A stretch of DNA of 64,000 nucleotides from Viridibacillus sp050279675 (GCF_050279675.1 NZ_JBNNUK010000019.1:1-64000), one strand, 5' to 3'; shown: positions 1 through 7,655, counted from the stretch's first letter. A program made the numbers and translations. Notes: generated by a model not told the origin, from the sequence alone.

Positions 1-127
1 CTTTCCTTCAGATATTCATTCAATATAGTGATGGAATTTAAAATTCCGCATTGGTATATCTGTTTAAAGTAACCTTCTTCTTCAAGTAAAGCACCTCGTT
101 AGTTTAAGTACATTTCTTCACAAACTT
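1..127 (+). repeat. Dispersed intergenic repeat, copy 1 (left part may run off the window)
   Basis: The first 75 bases closely resemble 9355-9430 (shared words CAGATATTCA, CAATATAGTGAT, TATATCTGTTTAAA), followed by the family's 3' part AAAGCACCTCGTTAGTTTAA and ACATTTCTTCACA. It lies just downstream of the minus-strand GrpB gene, as other copies do for other genes. Confidence 0.7.
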
Positions 128-141
128 ATATTAGTTCGCAA

Positions 142-687
142 CTAAGATTTAAGAACATAATTGATAAATTCTGTTTTTTCTTTAGTATACGCTTCACGAT
201 CATTTCTGTATTTTTTCGCTAAATTTCTTTTAAGAATAGTGTATTCATCAATAAACTGCTGATTAGTCCGTAATAAATCACGAAAAAGCAACTGACTATC
301 CCACCTTTCATCTCCCTCAAGTAAAATATGTAGATGTACTACTCGTTTGTCGTTAATTACTTTCACAAAAAATCTTTGCCAAGGTCGATTGTCTAAGTTA
401 GGTGGTACATAATGCCAGTCGTGATTAGCTAACCATAAAGATATTTCTTTAATTTTTTGAAATGAATCAATTTTAGCCATTAAATCAATGATAGGTTTAG
501 CTGGTAAATTAGGAATAGATGTACTTCCATAATGTTGAATTTCCGTTATGCCGAAAGTTGAAAGAAGATTAAGCAGAAGTGCTTTTTCCTGAATACCTTT
601 TTCTATCCACTTGGGATTTGGTCCGACAATGTCTATTGTCTCATTAGCCCAAACGGGCCAGGTGCTTTCATCATGAATATCTTTCAT
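142..687 (-). CDS. GrpB family protein (UPF0157, nucleotidyltransferase-like fold)
   Basis: A 181-residue protein with the GrpB hallmark HYGSTSIPNLPAKPIIDLMA near residues 54-73, matching the family pattern H-x-G-S-T-(S/A)-(I/V)-P-x-L-x-A-K-P-I-I-D. Family members are about 170-190 residues, so it is full length. The family resembles nucleotidyltransferases but the substrate is generally unknown. A GGGGGAG ribosome site precedes the ATG. It stands alone between repeat copy 1 and a small membrane-protein gene. A second GrpB at 38.7-39.2 kb is broken, so this is the only intact one here. Confidence 0.88.
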   Translation of the reverse strand: MKDIHDESTWPVWANETIDIVGPNPKWIEKGIQEKALLLNLLSTFGITEIQHYGSTSIPNLPAKPIIDLMAKIDSFQKIKEISLWLANHDWHYVPPNLDNRPWQRFFVKVINDKRVVHLHILLEGDERWDSQLLFRDLLRTNQQFIDEYTILKRNLAKKYRNDREAYTKEKTEFINYVLKS

Positions 688-719
688 TTTATTCTCCCCC
701 AGGATTTGTTAGTTGAATA

Positions 720-983
720 TTACTTCAATTTAATTATAATGCCTTCAACCGCAGAGAATAAAATGTATAACGAAATGCATAAAATTAAGATACCCCACCA
801 TAAACTCTGAGTTCTTTTATATTCTCGAAACCCCATTATAAGTAACGTTATACTCAGGAGTATTAACATTAATGGTAGTAAGTTGTAGTTTTCCGTAACC
901 TTACCGTAAACTCCAATTAACAAAACAAGGACTGCAAAAATTAATTGAAATAACATTAAAGTATCAAACTTTTTTTCTTTCAT
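720..983 (-). CDS. Small membrane protein, unknown function
   Basis: An 87-residue protein with three predicted membrane segments (about residues 8-28, 33-52 and 62-84) separated by short charged loops such as FREYKRTQS. A GGGAGG site lies six bases before the ATG. It ends about 30 bases before the start of the GrpB gene and could be co-transcribed with it. I do not recognise a family, and the protein is too short and hydrophobic to assign. Confidence 0.6.
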   Translation of the reverse strand: MKEKKFDTLMLFQLIFAVLVLLIGVYGKVTENYNLLPLMLILLSITLLIMGFREYKRTQSLWWGILILCISLYILFSAVEGIIIKLK

Positions 984-1019
984 TTATACCTCCCACGGAT
1001 AATCTGTCACTTCCAAAAA

Positions 1020-1121
1020 ACACCTTTTTAAACTAACCTGCCCCGTTAGTTTAAAAAGGAAAAGGGCTTTAATCCTTATTGAAGTAAAGCACCAGGTTAG
1101 TGAAAGAACGTTCCTATATAT
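1020..1121 (+). repeat. Dispersed intergenic repeat, copy 2
   Basis: It contains AAACTAACCTGCCCCGTTAG followed by TTTAAA, an inverted repeat (AACTAAC / GTTAGTT), then a downstream half with AAAGCACCAGGTTAGT. Read on the minus strand it folds into a GGTGCTTTA...TAAAGCCC hairpin followed by a T-rich run, so it can terminate the minus-strand gene at 1145-1393. Confidence 0.75.
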
Positions 1122-1144
1122 CGCAGAAACGCACTCCGTTCAAT

Positions 1145-1393
1145 CTAACCTAAATATACAATTTCACCATTTTCTTTTTTTGCACGAATTGTAATTTTAC
1201 CTACACATTGCTCTGGGTTTTTATATCCATTTTCGACTTCTTCAAATAGTGTAGATATTAGTGCTTCTAATTCACCTAGTGTTGTATCTTTAGATAGTTT
1301 ATGTACGCTCATTAGTTCTACACCTTTAAAAGCATCTTTTGCGCCTTGAACTTCAACTTCGCCAAATGCTTTTACTTCCATTTCAATTTTCAT
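1145..1393 (-). CDS. Hypothetical 82-residue protein
   Basis: A soluble acidic protein with no signal peptide or membrane segment. An AGAGGTGAT ribosome site precedes the ATG and codon use is ordinary for the window, so it is probably real. It is bounded by repeat copies 2 and 3. The sequence suggests a short beta-rich N-terminal half (MEVKAFGEVEVQGAK) and a helical middle. I recognise no family and assign no function. Confidence 0.6.
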   Translation of the reverse strand: MKIEMEVKAFGEVEVQGAKDAFKGVELMSVHKLSKDTTLGELEALISTLFEEVENGYKNPEQCVGKITIRAKKENGEIVYLG

Positions 1394-1489
1394 TTTATCA
1401 CCTCTTATCCCTATACTTTAATACGGTTGAAAGGAATAAACGTTCCAATTTTTAATAATTCACCCATCTCAATATACAAAAATCTTTGT

Positions 1490-1545
1490 CGGCTTCTTCA
1501 ACTAAACTGCCCCGTTAGTTTAAGTACATTTCGTCACAATCTTTA
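1490..1545 (+). repeat. Dispersed intergenic repeat, copy 3 (short form)
   Basis: It carries only the inverted-repeat head (CAACTAAACTGCCCCGTTAG, then TTTAAG) fused directly to the family tail ACATTTCGTCACAAT. The central terminator hairpin of the long copies is absent, so this looks like an internal deletion derivative. Confidence 0.7.
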
Positions 1546-1827
1546 TTGTTATATAAATATCCAAGGAATAAATCATCGCACATCTTAAAGTTTATAGTGG
1601 TGCGTTGATTTTAATTAAACTCTATTACAAATTATTACTCTTTTACTACATTAATTTTTTGGAATTTTAAAACCGGTATTGCTTGTTTATCATCAGTTTG
1701 GAAATAACCAAGACTATTTGACACATTTTCGCAAAACATCCTATTTATCCTAGTGTTCTATTCACTTATATTAAGAGTAAGCCATGAAGAAATCTGGCAT
1801 AAAATATTCTTGTGAGGAGATGGGAAG

Positions 1828-2451
1828 ATGGTAACGAAAAGTAAAATTTCAAAGGTTTTTAGTGCTTTATTTGCTTTTGCTTGTATTTTCATTATCGCAA
1901 ATAATAAAGCATCAGCAGCTGAAGCTTTAACACAAGGACAAAAAGAGGCGTTACATGAACAATATGTAGAGATTTTGAATGAAGTAAAATCTACTGTTGT
2001 ATGGGGAAACAGCCTTGTTGGGATCGAAGTTGCTCCAATTAGTGAATTTAAGGAAGACGAATGGGTTTCGCCAGAAACATTTAAACAAAGAGCAGTTGAT
2101 GCTACACAAGCAAATGCTGTAGATATCAACTCTGGTATTACACCATACTCTTCATCTTCAGCATCCCATAATAAAAATATTAATCATGGTTCATCTAGTG
2201 TCAGTATGACAATACAAGCTACATTTACTACACAATTATCCAGTGGTCGCCAGGTATTTACTAACTACTCTGGCCTTAGCGTAACTGCTTCATCTGGTAC
2301 TTGGAAAACAACGGGAGTCGATGCACGAATCATTGATGGAGGTAGAACTTACACATTCACTATTGGTGGTCAGTTGACTTATGTTGGTCTTGTTAGTTCC
2401 CACACTATAAATACAGACTTCCTTTGTAGTTCAAGTGGTGTAGTTTCATAA
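1828..2451 (+). CDS. Secreted protein of unknown function
   Basis: A 207-residue protein with a clear Sec signal peptide: basic start MVTKSKISK, hydrophobic core to about residue 24, and a likely cleavage after NNKASA (AxA). The mature part has a helical N-terminal stretch (residues 30-80) and a Ser/Thr/Gly-rich, probably beta-rich C-terminal half with few charges. A GAGGAG site precedes the ATG and an intrinsic terminator follows at once. It is monocistronic and lies next to the PapR-like peptide and PlcR-like regulator, so it is a candidate target of that regulator (inference from position only). I recognise no enzyme motif. Confidence 0.8.
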   Translation: MVTKSKISKVFSALFAFACIFIIANNKASAAEALTQGQKEALHEQYVEILNEVKSTVVWGNSLVGIEVAPISEFKEDEWVSPETFKQRAVDATQANAVDINSGITPYSSSSASHNKNINHGSSSVSMTIQATFTTQLSSGRQVFTNYSGLSVTASSGTWKTTGVDARIIDGGRTYTFTIGGQLTYVGLVSSHTINTDFLCSSSGVVS

Positions 2452-2462
2452 CATCCTAAAAA

Positions 2463-2500
2463 ACATGTCCCTCTTTTTGATTTGGGACATGCTTTTTTTT
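2463..2500 (+). terminator. Intrinsic terminator of the secreted-protein gene
   Basis: The stem ACATGTCCC / GGGACATGC with a short T-rich loop is followed by a run of eight T. It sits about 12 bases after the stop codon. Confidence 0.85.
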
Positions 2501-2520
2501 GCCAAATACTTATTTTGTTA

Positions 2521-2670
2521 TTAGTGTTTCCCGTCAATCGGTAAATCATCTGACGATTTAATAATATTGGTTTTTGTAGACGAGGGATTATGGATATTAA
2601 AGTTACTTGAGAAATTAACAATTAAACCAAAGGTAAGTAGTAATGATACTATAACTTTTCTTATTTTCAT
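2521..2670 (-). CDS. PapR-like secreted signalling peptide precursor
   Basis: A 49-residue peptide. A longer reading frame begins upstream, but the only good ribosome site (GGGGAGG, ending about 9 bases upstream) serves the ATG at 2670. It has a Phr/PapR layout: basic start MKIRK, hydrophobic core VIVSLLLTFGLIV, polar pro-region, and the C-terminus SSDDLPIDGKH. The PapR family of the Bacillus cereus group is about 48 residues and is processed to C-terminal heptapeptides such as SDLPFEH or ADLPFEF. The shared D-L-P core and terminal H are striking. The gene is divergent from the PlcR-like regulator, whereas classical papR lies downstream of plcR in the same direction. The processing site is unknown. 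Confidence 0.7.
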   Translation of the reverse strand: MKIRKVIVSLLLTFGLIVNFSSNFNIHNPSSTKTNIIKSSDDLPIDGKH

Positions 2671-2778
2671 TTTTTGTTTCCCCTCCTTTTTATGTACGAC
2701 TAACATCATAATAATGTAATATAAACATACAAGAAATAGGATGTTATGCAAAATTGTGTCATTAAGGAGGGGTAGAAA
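2671..2778. promoter_or_regulatory. Shared intergenic region between the signal peptide and the regulator
   Basis: These 108 bases must hold both divergent promoters. They contain the short inverted repeat ATGT-N7-ACAT at 2714-2728, a plausible half-site pair for a dimeric HTH regulator. It does not fit the published PlcR box (TATGnA-N4-TnCATA), so operator identity is only a guess. Confidence 0.4.
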
Positions 2779-3651
2779 ATGGATAAATTAGGGGGTAAAG
2801 TGGCATGTTTCAGAAGATCTAAAGGGCTTACAATAAAGGAGTTAGCTGAAAATATATGTGATGATTCTACGATATATAGACTTGAAAAAGGAAAACAATT
2901 ACCTAGAATTGAAATATTAAATGACATTTGTATGAAATTAGAGATTCCTTTCAAAGCTTTATTTCCTTTTAATGAAGAAGTGAAAAAACTAAAAAAACTT
3001 TGCAGAGAATTCACTTATACAGAAGATTATTTGGCATTAGAATTAGTACTAGAAGAATGTAACAACGTGAAAGAGGAACTTACAAGTACATTTATTAAAC
3101 AAGAGTTTAAAAAGCATATAGACTGGCATAGATCTATACTTTTACATAAAAAAGAGAATATAATAGAAGATGCATTGAATTTATTAAAAAGCCTCGTAAA
3201 TTTAGAAAACTGTTCATCTGAACTTGATATAAATATATTGAATTCTAGTGCTTTAATATATTTATCGGATAATAATGTGGATGAAGCCTATAAAATTTAT
3301 AAAGTTATATACAGTAAAATTAAAAATCAACATTTTTTAGAAGATATTACTCTACTCCCCAGAGTAGGGTATAACCTTGCAAATTGTATGTACAGATTAA
3401 AATTATATGATGAGTCATTAAAAGTAACCCTAGAAATTCTTTACTACATTGAATCTAATCACTTGATATATTCGCTAGGTGAAATACATCATTTGATAGG
3501 TATGCTTTCGAGGAAAAGAGGTAATTTTAAAGAAGCTAAAGAAGCATTCAAAAATGCCATAATTATTTTTACATTAACTAAAAATGAAACAAATTTAAAT
3601 AGAGCAAAATTAGACTTATCTAATCTCAATGAGCTTCTAAACGACTCATGA
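2779..3651 (+). CDS. PlcR-like transcriptional regulator (HTH_3 plus TPR, RRNPP family)
   Basis: A 290-residue protein. Residues about 5-60 are an XRE/HTH_3 domain (VACFRRSKGLTIKELAENIC...STIYRLEKGKQLP), and residues 70-285 are helical, TPR-like repeats. PlcR is about 285 residues with the same two-part layout and acts as a peptide-activated dimer in the cytoplasm. AAGGAGGGG precedes the ATG. The divergent neighbour encodes a PapR-like exported peptide, which strengthens the assignment to the Rap/Rgg/NprR/PlcR/PrgX superfamily. Targets are unknown. A generic XRE/TPR regulator is the alternative. Confidence 0.82.
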   Translation: MDKLGGKVACFRRSKGLTIKELAENICDDSTIYRLEKGKQLPRIEILNDICMKLEIPFKALFPFNEEVKKLKKLCREFTYTEDYLALELVLEECNNVKEELTSTFIKQEFKKHIDWHRSILLHKKENIIEDALNLLKSLVNLENCSSELDINILNSSALIYLSDNNVDEAYKIYKVIYSKIKNQHFLEDITLLPRVGYNLANCMYRLKLYDESLKVTLEILYYIESNHLIYSLGEIHHLIGMLSRKRGNFKEAKEAFKNAIIIFTLTKNETNLNRAKLDLSNLNELLNDS

Positions 3652-3731
3652 TTTTTTATAGCCTTTTAATTAGTTCGAAATATTGCGAAATACAGTCACC
3701 CTTCAAAGTAAGCTCCTACAAATATAATAGA

Positions 3732-3760
3732 AGCCCCTATTAGGGGCACGTTATGACTCG
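3732..3760 (-). terminator. Short terminator-like hairpin
   Basis: GCCCCTAATAGGGGC on the minus strand (3732-3746), followed by a T-rich stretch, overlaps the end of the 3751-4041 gene region. It is weak because the T run is interrupted. Confidence 0.4.
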
Positions 3761-4041
3761 CTATATATCACTTGATCTCTTAATAGTTGCTTTGTATCTT
3801 TATCTATAAAATAAAATGAATTTTGAATCTGTTCATCGGTGTACAGATCCAAATCTTCCGCTATACGAACATTAGTTTTACTTGCTACAAGTAAAACTAA
3901 TGGCTCTACATGAGTAAGGCTTTCGGTAACGATAATAAGTCTCTCCGAGAAATTTTCTTCCCACTTCAAGAATTGTTGTAAATCATCAATATTGTCACGT
4001 AAAATATAAACGAATAATTGATTACCACCCACTATCAGCAT
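3751..4041 (-). CDS. Hypothetical protein, possibly a C-terminal remnant
   Basis: A 96-residue reading frame with a plausible protein composition (segments RLIIVTESLTHVEPLVLLVA and FYFIDKDTKQLL). The start is poorly supported because AGAGG overlaps the ATG too closely. The 430 bases upstream on the same strand contain only interrupted frames, so this may be the surviving tail of a larger gene. I recognise no family. Confidence 0.4.
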   Translation of the reverse strand: MLIVGGNQLFVYILRDNIDDLQQFLKWEENFSERLIIVTESLTHVEPLVLLVASKTNVRIAEDLDLYTDEQIQNSFYFIDKDTKQLLRDQVIYSES

Positions 4042-4475
4042 CCTCTAGTGATCCCACAAAAGGTTTAACAGCAGGTGCAATTTGCATATCGGGTAAATAA
4101 CTATAAAGGTGGTAATATATAAGTAGTTTTAATACATCCGGCACTTCGAGTTTAAGTCAATATTTGTTTTTATAGCCAGCTACCTCGATTAAATCTGCTC
4201 AGACATTACCAAGCTTATAGATGCATAAAATACGCTTACCCATCTGAATTTTATGCTCTATTAATTTACCTTCAAAACACATTTTCTTTTCTCGCTTAGT
4301 ATCAATTCCAAAAATCTCTAACATACTCTTCTACCACTAACATCTACGGATGCGAGTGATTTAAGTAATGCGCGCTCTTTCGGAGATCAACAATAGATTA
4401 CCCTAGTCGAATCTCATATATATTTTATTATTTCGGAAGATTTAGTTGCCACAAGTCACCGAACCGATGTTGTAC
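4042..4475. other. Decayed stretch without an intact gene
   Basis: No open frame of useful length. On the minus strand one frame reads SPKERALLKSLASVDVSGRR and then meets several stops, which suggests an eroded coding sequence of unknown family. GC content and style change abruptly at about 4470, where the ABC operon begins, so this may be an insertion boundary. Confidence 0.4.
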
Positions 4476-5225
4476 TTACCCTAACTGGCGTTTAAATGCA
4501 TTACTTGCGAAGAAGTAAGCGATGACCATGATGCCGACGCACCAGGCAAGCGCGATCCAGATACCGTTGCCAACAGCCCCTTCATACAAGAGGGCACGAA
4601 TCGTATTCACAATTGAAGTCACGGGCTGGTTCTCAGCGAACGCACGAACAATTTTAGGCATGGTTTCGGTGGGGACAAAGGCCGAACTGATAAACGGCAG
4701 GAAAATCAGTGGGTACGAGTAGGCTGTCGCCCCTTCCATAGACCCCGCTGTCAATCCGGGAATGACCGCCAGCCATGTCAGCGCCAGCGTAAACAGCACG
4801 AGTATCCCAGCTACCGCGAGCCAATCCAGGATATCAGCGTTGGATCGGAAGCCCATCAAGAGCGCGACGAGGATAACCACCACGACAGTAAGCGCATTGG
4901 AAACAAGCGAGGTCAACACATGAGCCCATAATACCGACGAGCGCTTGATGGGCATGGTAATAAAACGCGCCATCAGCCCGCTCTTTACATCCGTAAACAG
5001 CCGCACGGAAGTGTAAGCGACGCCGGATGCGATAGCCATCAGCAAGATTCCCGGCAATAAATAATTGACGTAGTTGTCCGTGCCTGTCTCTATGGCGCCG
5101 CCAAATACATAGACAAACAGCATCATCATCATAATCGGAGTAATCGCCACCGTGATAATCGTATCCGGGCTGCGCATGATGTTTCGCATTAAACGCCCTA
5201 GTAATACTCCTGTATTACTTTTCAT
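4476..5225 (-). CDS. ABC-2 type transporter permease (DrrB-like)
   Basis: A 249-residue membrane protein with six predicted membrane spans and the ABC-2 layout (N-terminal MRNIMRSPDTIITVAITPIM, central LLPGILLMAIASG). Its start lies immediately after the stop of the ATPase gene, with a GGAGGAG site, so the two are translationally linked. Together they should form an exporter of the daunorubicin-resistance (Drr) type, with a hydrophobic drug or lipid as the likely substrate class. GC content is clearly higher than in the surrounding genes, which suggests horizontal acquisition. Substrate unknown. Confidence 0.9.
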   Translation of the reverse strand: MKSNTGVLLGRLMRNIMRSPDTIITVAITPIMMMMLFVYVFGGAIETGTDNYVNYLLPGILLMAIASGVAYTSVRLFTDVKSGLMARFITMPIKRSSVLWAHVLTSLVSNALTVVVVILVALLMGFRSNADILDWLAVAGILVLFTLALTWLAVIPGLTAGSMEGATAYSYPLIFLPFISSAFVPTETMPKIVRAFAENQPVTSIVNTIRALLYEGAVGNGIWIALAWCVGIMVIAYFFASNAFKRQLG

Positions 5226-5987
5226 TTACATCTCCTCCTTTTCACCTATGATCTCGAGGAAAATTTCCTCCAATGTCGGCTGCTTCTCGATGTACTCCAC
5301 TTTCGTTGGCGGGAACATCTCTTTGAGTTCGGTAAGGGTACCGGTCGTGATGATTTTTCCGCCATGTAGGATGGCGATACGGTCCGCCAGTTGTTCGGCT
5401 TCCTCCAGGTACTGGGTCGTCAGTAAGACGGTCGTGCCACCGTCGGCAAGCTCCTTGACGGTATCCCAGACTTCTATCCGCGCTTCGGGGTCAAGCCCTG
5501 TCGTCGGTTCGTCGAGAAAAATGACTGCTGGCGTCCCGATCAGGCTCATGGCGATGTCTAGCCGGCGCTTCATCCCACCGGAATATTTGCCCGCCCGGCG
5601 GTTAGCCGCATCGGTCAGGCTGAATCTTGTAAGCAGATTGTCGGCGACTTGAGCGGGATTGGCAACTCCCCGCAACTTTGCAATCATCATCAGGTTTTCC
5701 CGTCCGGTGAGCATACCGTCTAAAGCTGAGAACTGCCCTGTCAGGCTGATGCTCTGGCGAACATGATCCGGTTGACGCTGGACGTCAAATCCGCAAATAC
5801 TTACTTCGCCGCTATCCGGCTTCATCAGCGTCGAGAGGATATTGACCGTCGTCGTCTTGCCCGCTCCATTTGAGCCCAGCAGTGCGAAAATTTCGCCGCG
5901 CCGCACCTCAAAATCCACCCCCTTTAAGACTTCCTTGTCTTTAAAGAATTTTTTTAACCCTTTTACAAAAATCGTTGCATTGCCCAT
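5226..5987 (-). CDS. ABC transporter ATP-binding protein (DrrA-like)
   Basis: A 253-residue ATPase when started at MGNATIFVKG, where a GGGGGA ribosome site fits. An in-frame start 15 codons upstream lacks one. It has Walker A GSNGAGKTT (about residues 39-47), signature YSGGMKRRLD, Walker B VIFLDEPTTGLDP and the switch histidine region replaced by a Q-rich LLTTQYLEEAEQLADR, as is usual in DrrA proteins. The C-terminus YIEKQPTLEEIFLEI is the typical Drr tail. It energises the adjoining permease. Confidence 0.93.
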   Translation of the reverse strand: MGNATIFVKGLKKFFKDKEVLKGVDFEVRRGEIFALLGSNGAGKTTTVNILSTLMKPDSGEVSICGFDVQRQPDHVRQSISLTGQFSALDGMLTGRENLMMIAKLRGVANPAQVADNLLTRFSLTDAANRRAGKYSGGMKRRLDIAMSLIGTPAVIFLDEPTTGLDPEARIEVWDTVKELADGGTTVLLTTQYLEEAEQLADRIAILHGGKIITTGTLTELKEMFPPTKVEYIEKQPTLEEIFLEIIGEKEEM

Positions 5988-6057
5988 ACTTTTTCCCCCT
6001 TTTAATAAGCTTCTTGTGGAGCTAGATTGCATATACCCTTCTATATAGTATGACTGA

Positions 6058-6077
6058 TATTCTGTATTACTTACTAC
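6058..6077 (-). promoter_or_regulatory. Operator-like site ahead of the ABC ATPase gene
   Basis: The plus strand reads TATTCTGTATTACTTACTAC. It matches 17-18 of 20 bases in two sites upstream of padR (6994-7013 and 7096-7115). It lies just after a TATACC -10-like element on the minus strand, the same placement as upstream of padR. This suggests a second promoter of the operon under the same repressor. Confidence 0.55.
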
Positions 6078-6082
6078 CTGGT

Positions 6083-6140
6083 ATAAAATAAAACTGAATA
6101 ACGAAGGTGTAATTTCACATTTGTTATCAGCTATTCAGTC
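6083..6140 (-). terminator. Possible attenuating hairpin between DUF1048 and ABC genes
   Basis: On the minus strand ACTGAATAGC...GTTATTCAGT forms a stem with a long loop and is followed by TTTATTTTAT. It could be a weak terminator or a second operator pair. Confidence 0.35.
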
Positions 6141-6157
6141 GGTATTATCTATTGAAT

Positions 6158-6502
6158 TTATTTTTTTCCTAATCGATTCAAGATACTCTGATTCAAATCT
6201 TCACGATACTTGGCGACATAGGTTTTAGCGTTTGCCACTAGTTCGTCGGCAAAGGACGCCACGTCGTTCCCAGTTATTTCTATCACTTGTCTACCTTCCG
6301 CCGCACCGGCTTCGAACAACTCGATTAATTCATACTGTATGTGCAGCATATCCATCCCGCTGCCCGCCGCTGAGAATTTCCACATGTAGTTTTGAATTTT
6401 CTTAAATACAAACTGGTAGTCCTTTGGCAGGGATTCAACCCGTGCCATCATCATCTTGTATTCTTTTTTATCACCCATCATTTTTTTGAACATTTCCATC
6501 AT
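6158..6502 (-). CDS. DUF1048 family protein
   Basis: A 114-residue soluble helical protein. The ATG at 6502 is chosen because GAGGAGG lies at the right distance; a longer frame would start 11 codons earlier without a site. The segments YKMMMARVESLPKDYQFVFK and ELIELFEAGAAEGRQVIEIT are typical of DUF1048. Members are commonly encoded between a PadR regulator and an ABC-2 exporter, as here. Its role in the operon is not known. The two preceding genes share its raised GC. Confidence 0.82.
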   Translation of the reverse strand: MMEMFKKMMGDKKEYKMMMARVESLPKDYQFVFKKIQNYMWKFSAAGSGMDMLHIQYELIELFEAGAAEGRQVIEITGNDVASFADELVANAKTYVAKYREDLNQSILNRLGKK

Positions 6503-6572
6503 GTTTTTTTCCTCCTCTTTTATAAAGCTGAACAAGACACTCCAAAAATATCGTACGGAATATCTTATGAAG

Positions 6573-6893
6573 CTAGATTGACTTCAAGACGTTGATTTTT
6601 GCTGATACAAAATTCCATTTTTCCCAAAACAATTCAAGTTCCTGGCGGCCAGCCTCATTAAGTGAGTAAAACTTGCGGGGCGGCCCCATATCCGACGGTT
6701 TTTTTTCTATGTTCACAAGTTTTTTCTTTTCTAATCGCACGAGAATGGTGTAGACCGTCCCTTCCACGACTTCGGTAAACCCGAGCTCGTTTAGGCGGCG
6801 GGTAATCTCATAGCCATAGGTTTCATGGCGGCTGATGATTTCCAGCACGCAGCCTTCCAGCGAACCCTTCAGCATTTCAGTTAAATTTTCCAT
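6573..6893 (-). CDS. PadR family transcriptional regulator
   Basis: A 106-residue winged-helix protein of the short PadR class (subfamily s2). The core reads LEGCVLEIISRHETYGYEIT and then a wing with EGTVYTILVRLEKKKLV. It begins with an AGGAGGATC site. It is first in the padR-DUF1048-ABC operon, the classical arrangement for autoregulated multidrug exporters. It probably represses its own operon and is released by the exported compound (family knowledge, LmrR-type). Four related operator-like sequences lie around the operon. Confidence 0.92.
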   Translation of the reverse strand: MENLTEMLKGSLEGCVLEIISRHETYGYEITRRLNELGFTEVVEGTVYTILVRLEKKKLVNIEKKPSDMGPPRKFYSLNEAGRQELELFWEKWNFVSAKINVLKSI

Positions 6894-6932
6894 GTTTAGA
6901 TCCTCCTCTACCTCCCCTATTTTGTCTGACTT

Positions 6933-7172
6933 ATATTCAGTATAACAGAGTACTAAGGTAAATTTTTACTGAATAGCTTTTGGGAAATCACGCTATTCAG
7001 TATTACTTATTACATATATATTGTAGCACCGAGTAGAAGGTGTCAACTTTTTTTCTTAAAAATATTTTTGCAACCTCACTATTCAGTGGTGTCAGTATCC
7101 AGTGTTACTTACTACAGGTATATCGTAACACGAAGTAGATAGACCGTCAACTGGATTTTCTAAATATTTTTA
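6933..7172 (-). promoter_or_regulatory. Tandemly duplicated promoter/operator of the padR operon
   Basis: Two diverged copies, offset by about 100 bases, each hold a minus-strand promoter followed by the same 20-base site. Copy A has TTGACA (7041-7046), CAATAT or TACAAT (7018-7025) and TATTCAGTATTACTTATTAC (6994-7013, plus-strand view). Copy B has TTGACG (7145-7150), a 17-base spacer, TACGAT (7122-7127) and TATCCAGTGTTACTTACTAC (7096-7115). A third, more diverged site is at 6935-6954. The sites sit at or just after the predicted transcription starts, as expected for a repressor. Confidence 0.65.
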
Positions 7173-7204
7173 AAACCAGCTATCCCCATTGGATACAGCC
7201 AATT

Positions 7205-7421
7205 TTCTTTATAAAGATTTTACTTCCTCCTATGCTTTTTTCACAATGATTTCTTCGAGGATCATTCCCGTCTAGGAGCTGTACATGTGAATATGGCAAT
7301 CCTATATCTTGTATTTTTTCTGGAATAAACCTACTATATGTATTCCTCCACGTAGCAACTGCAATAGACCTAATACTTTCAATATCTTGAAAAGTCCATC
7401 TCTCTTATTACCATAATTCAT
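7205..7421 (-). pseudogene. GNAT acetyltransferase N-terminal remnant, frameshifted
   Basis: A GAGGGG site and ATG at 7421 open a frame (MNYGNKRDGLFK...) that soon fails. A neighbouring frame reads DIESIRSIAVATWRNTYSRF then IPEKIQD, the standard N-terminal start of GNAT acetyltransferases (D-I-x-x-I-R-x-I-A, T-Y-x-x-x-I-P). The acetyl-CoA-binding half is absent. The gene has therefore suffered a frameshift and a 3' deletion. Confidence 0.6.
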
Positions 7422-7477
7422 CCCCTCAATTTATTTGAATACAACTTAACAATGTAATTCTTAATTTTTCTGTACAA

Positions 7478-7556
7478 ACCTACTTAAACTAACCTGCCCC
7501 TCTAGTTGAACAAGAAAAAAGAGCAGTATGTACAGCTCAATGATATTCTACTAAAG
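7478..7556 (+). repeat. Dispersed intergenic repeat, copy 4
   Basis: It carries AAACTAACCTGCCCCTCTAG, then TTGAACAAGAAAAAAGAGC and ACAGCTC, and ends with TTCTACTAAAGC. The minus strand gives GAGCTGT-ACAT-ACTGCTC followed by TTTTTTC, a terminator downstream of the GH35 remnant. Confidence 0.75.
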
Positions 7557-7655
7557 CCCCCATTCGTATTATTAGGTCAACCAGAGTAATCTGATTGACT
7601 ATTTTTATTCAATTGATAGATTGATAGTGGCTGAGTAGAATGAAAGCTCCCTAGT

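Noticed and set aside
1758..2129. Minus-strand frame opposite the secreted-protein gene
   Set aside because: It is a shadow of the plus-strand gene, which has a signal peptide, ribosome site and terminator.
2671..2778. PlcR box (TATGnA-N4-TnCATA)
   Set aside because: The region was searched by eye and near matches fail by insertions or mismatched halves.
5152..5652. Plus-strand frame opposite the ABC genes
   Set aside because: Antisense frame produced by GC-rich codons; the minus-strand ATPase and permease are unambiguous.
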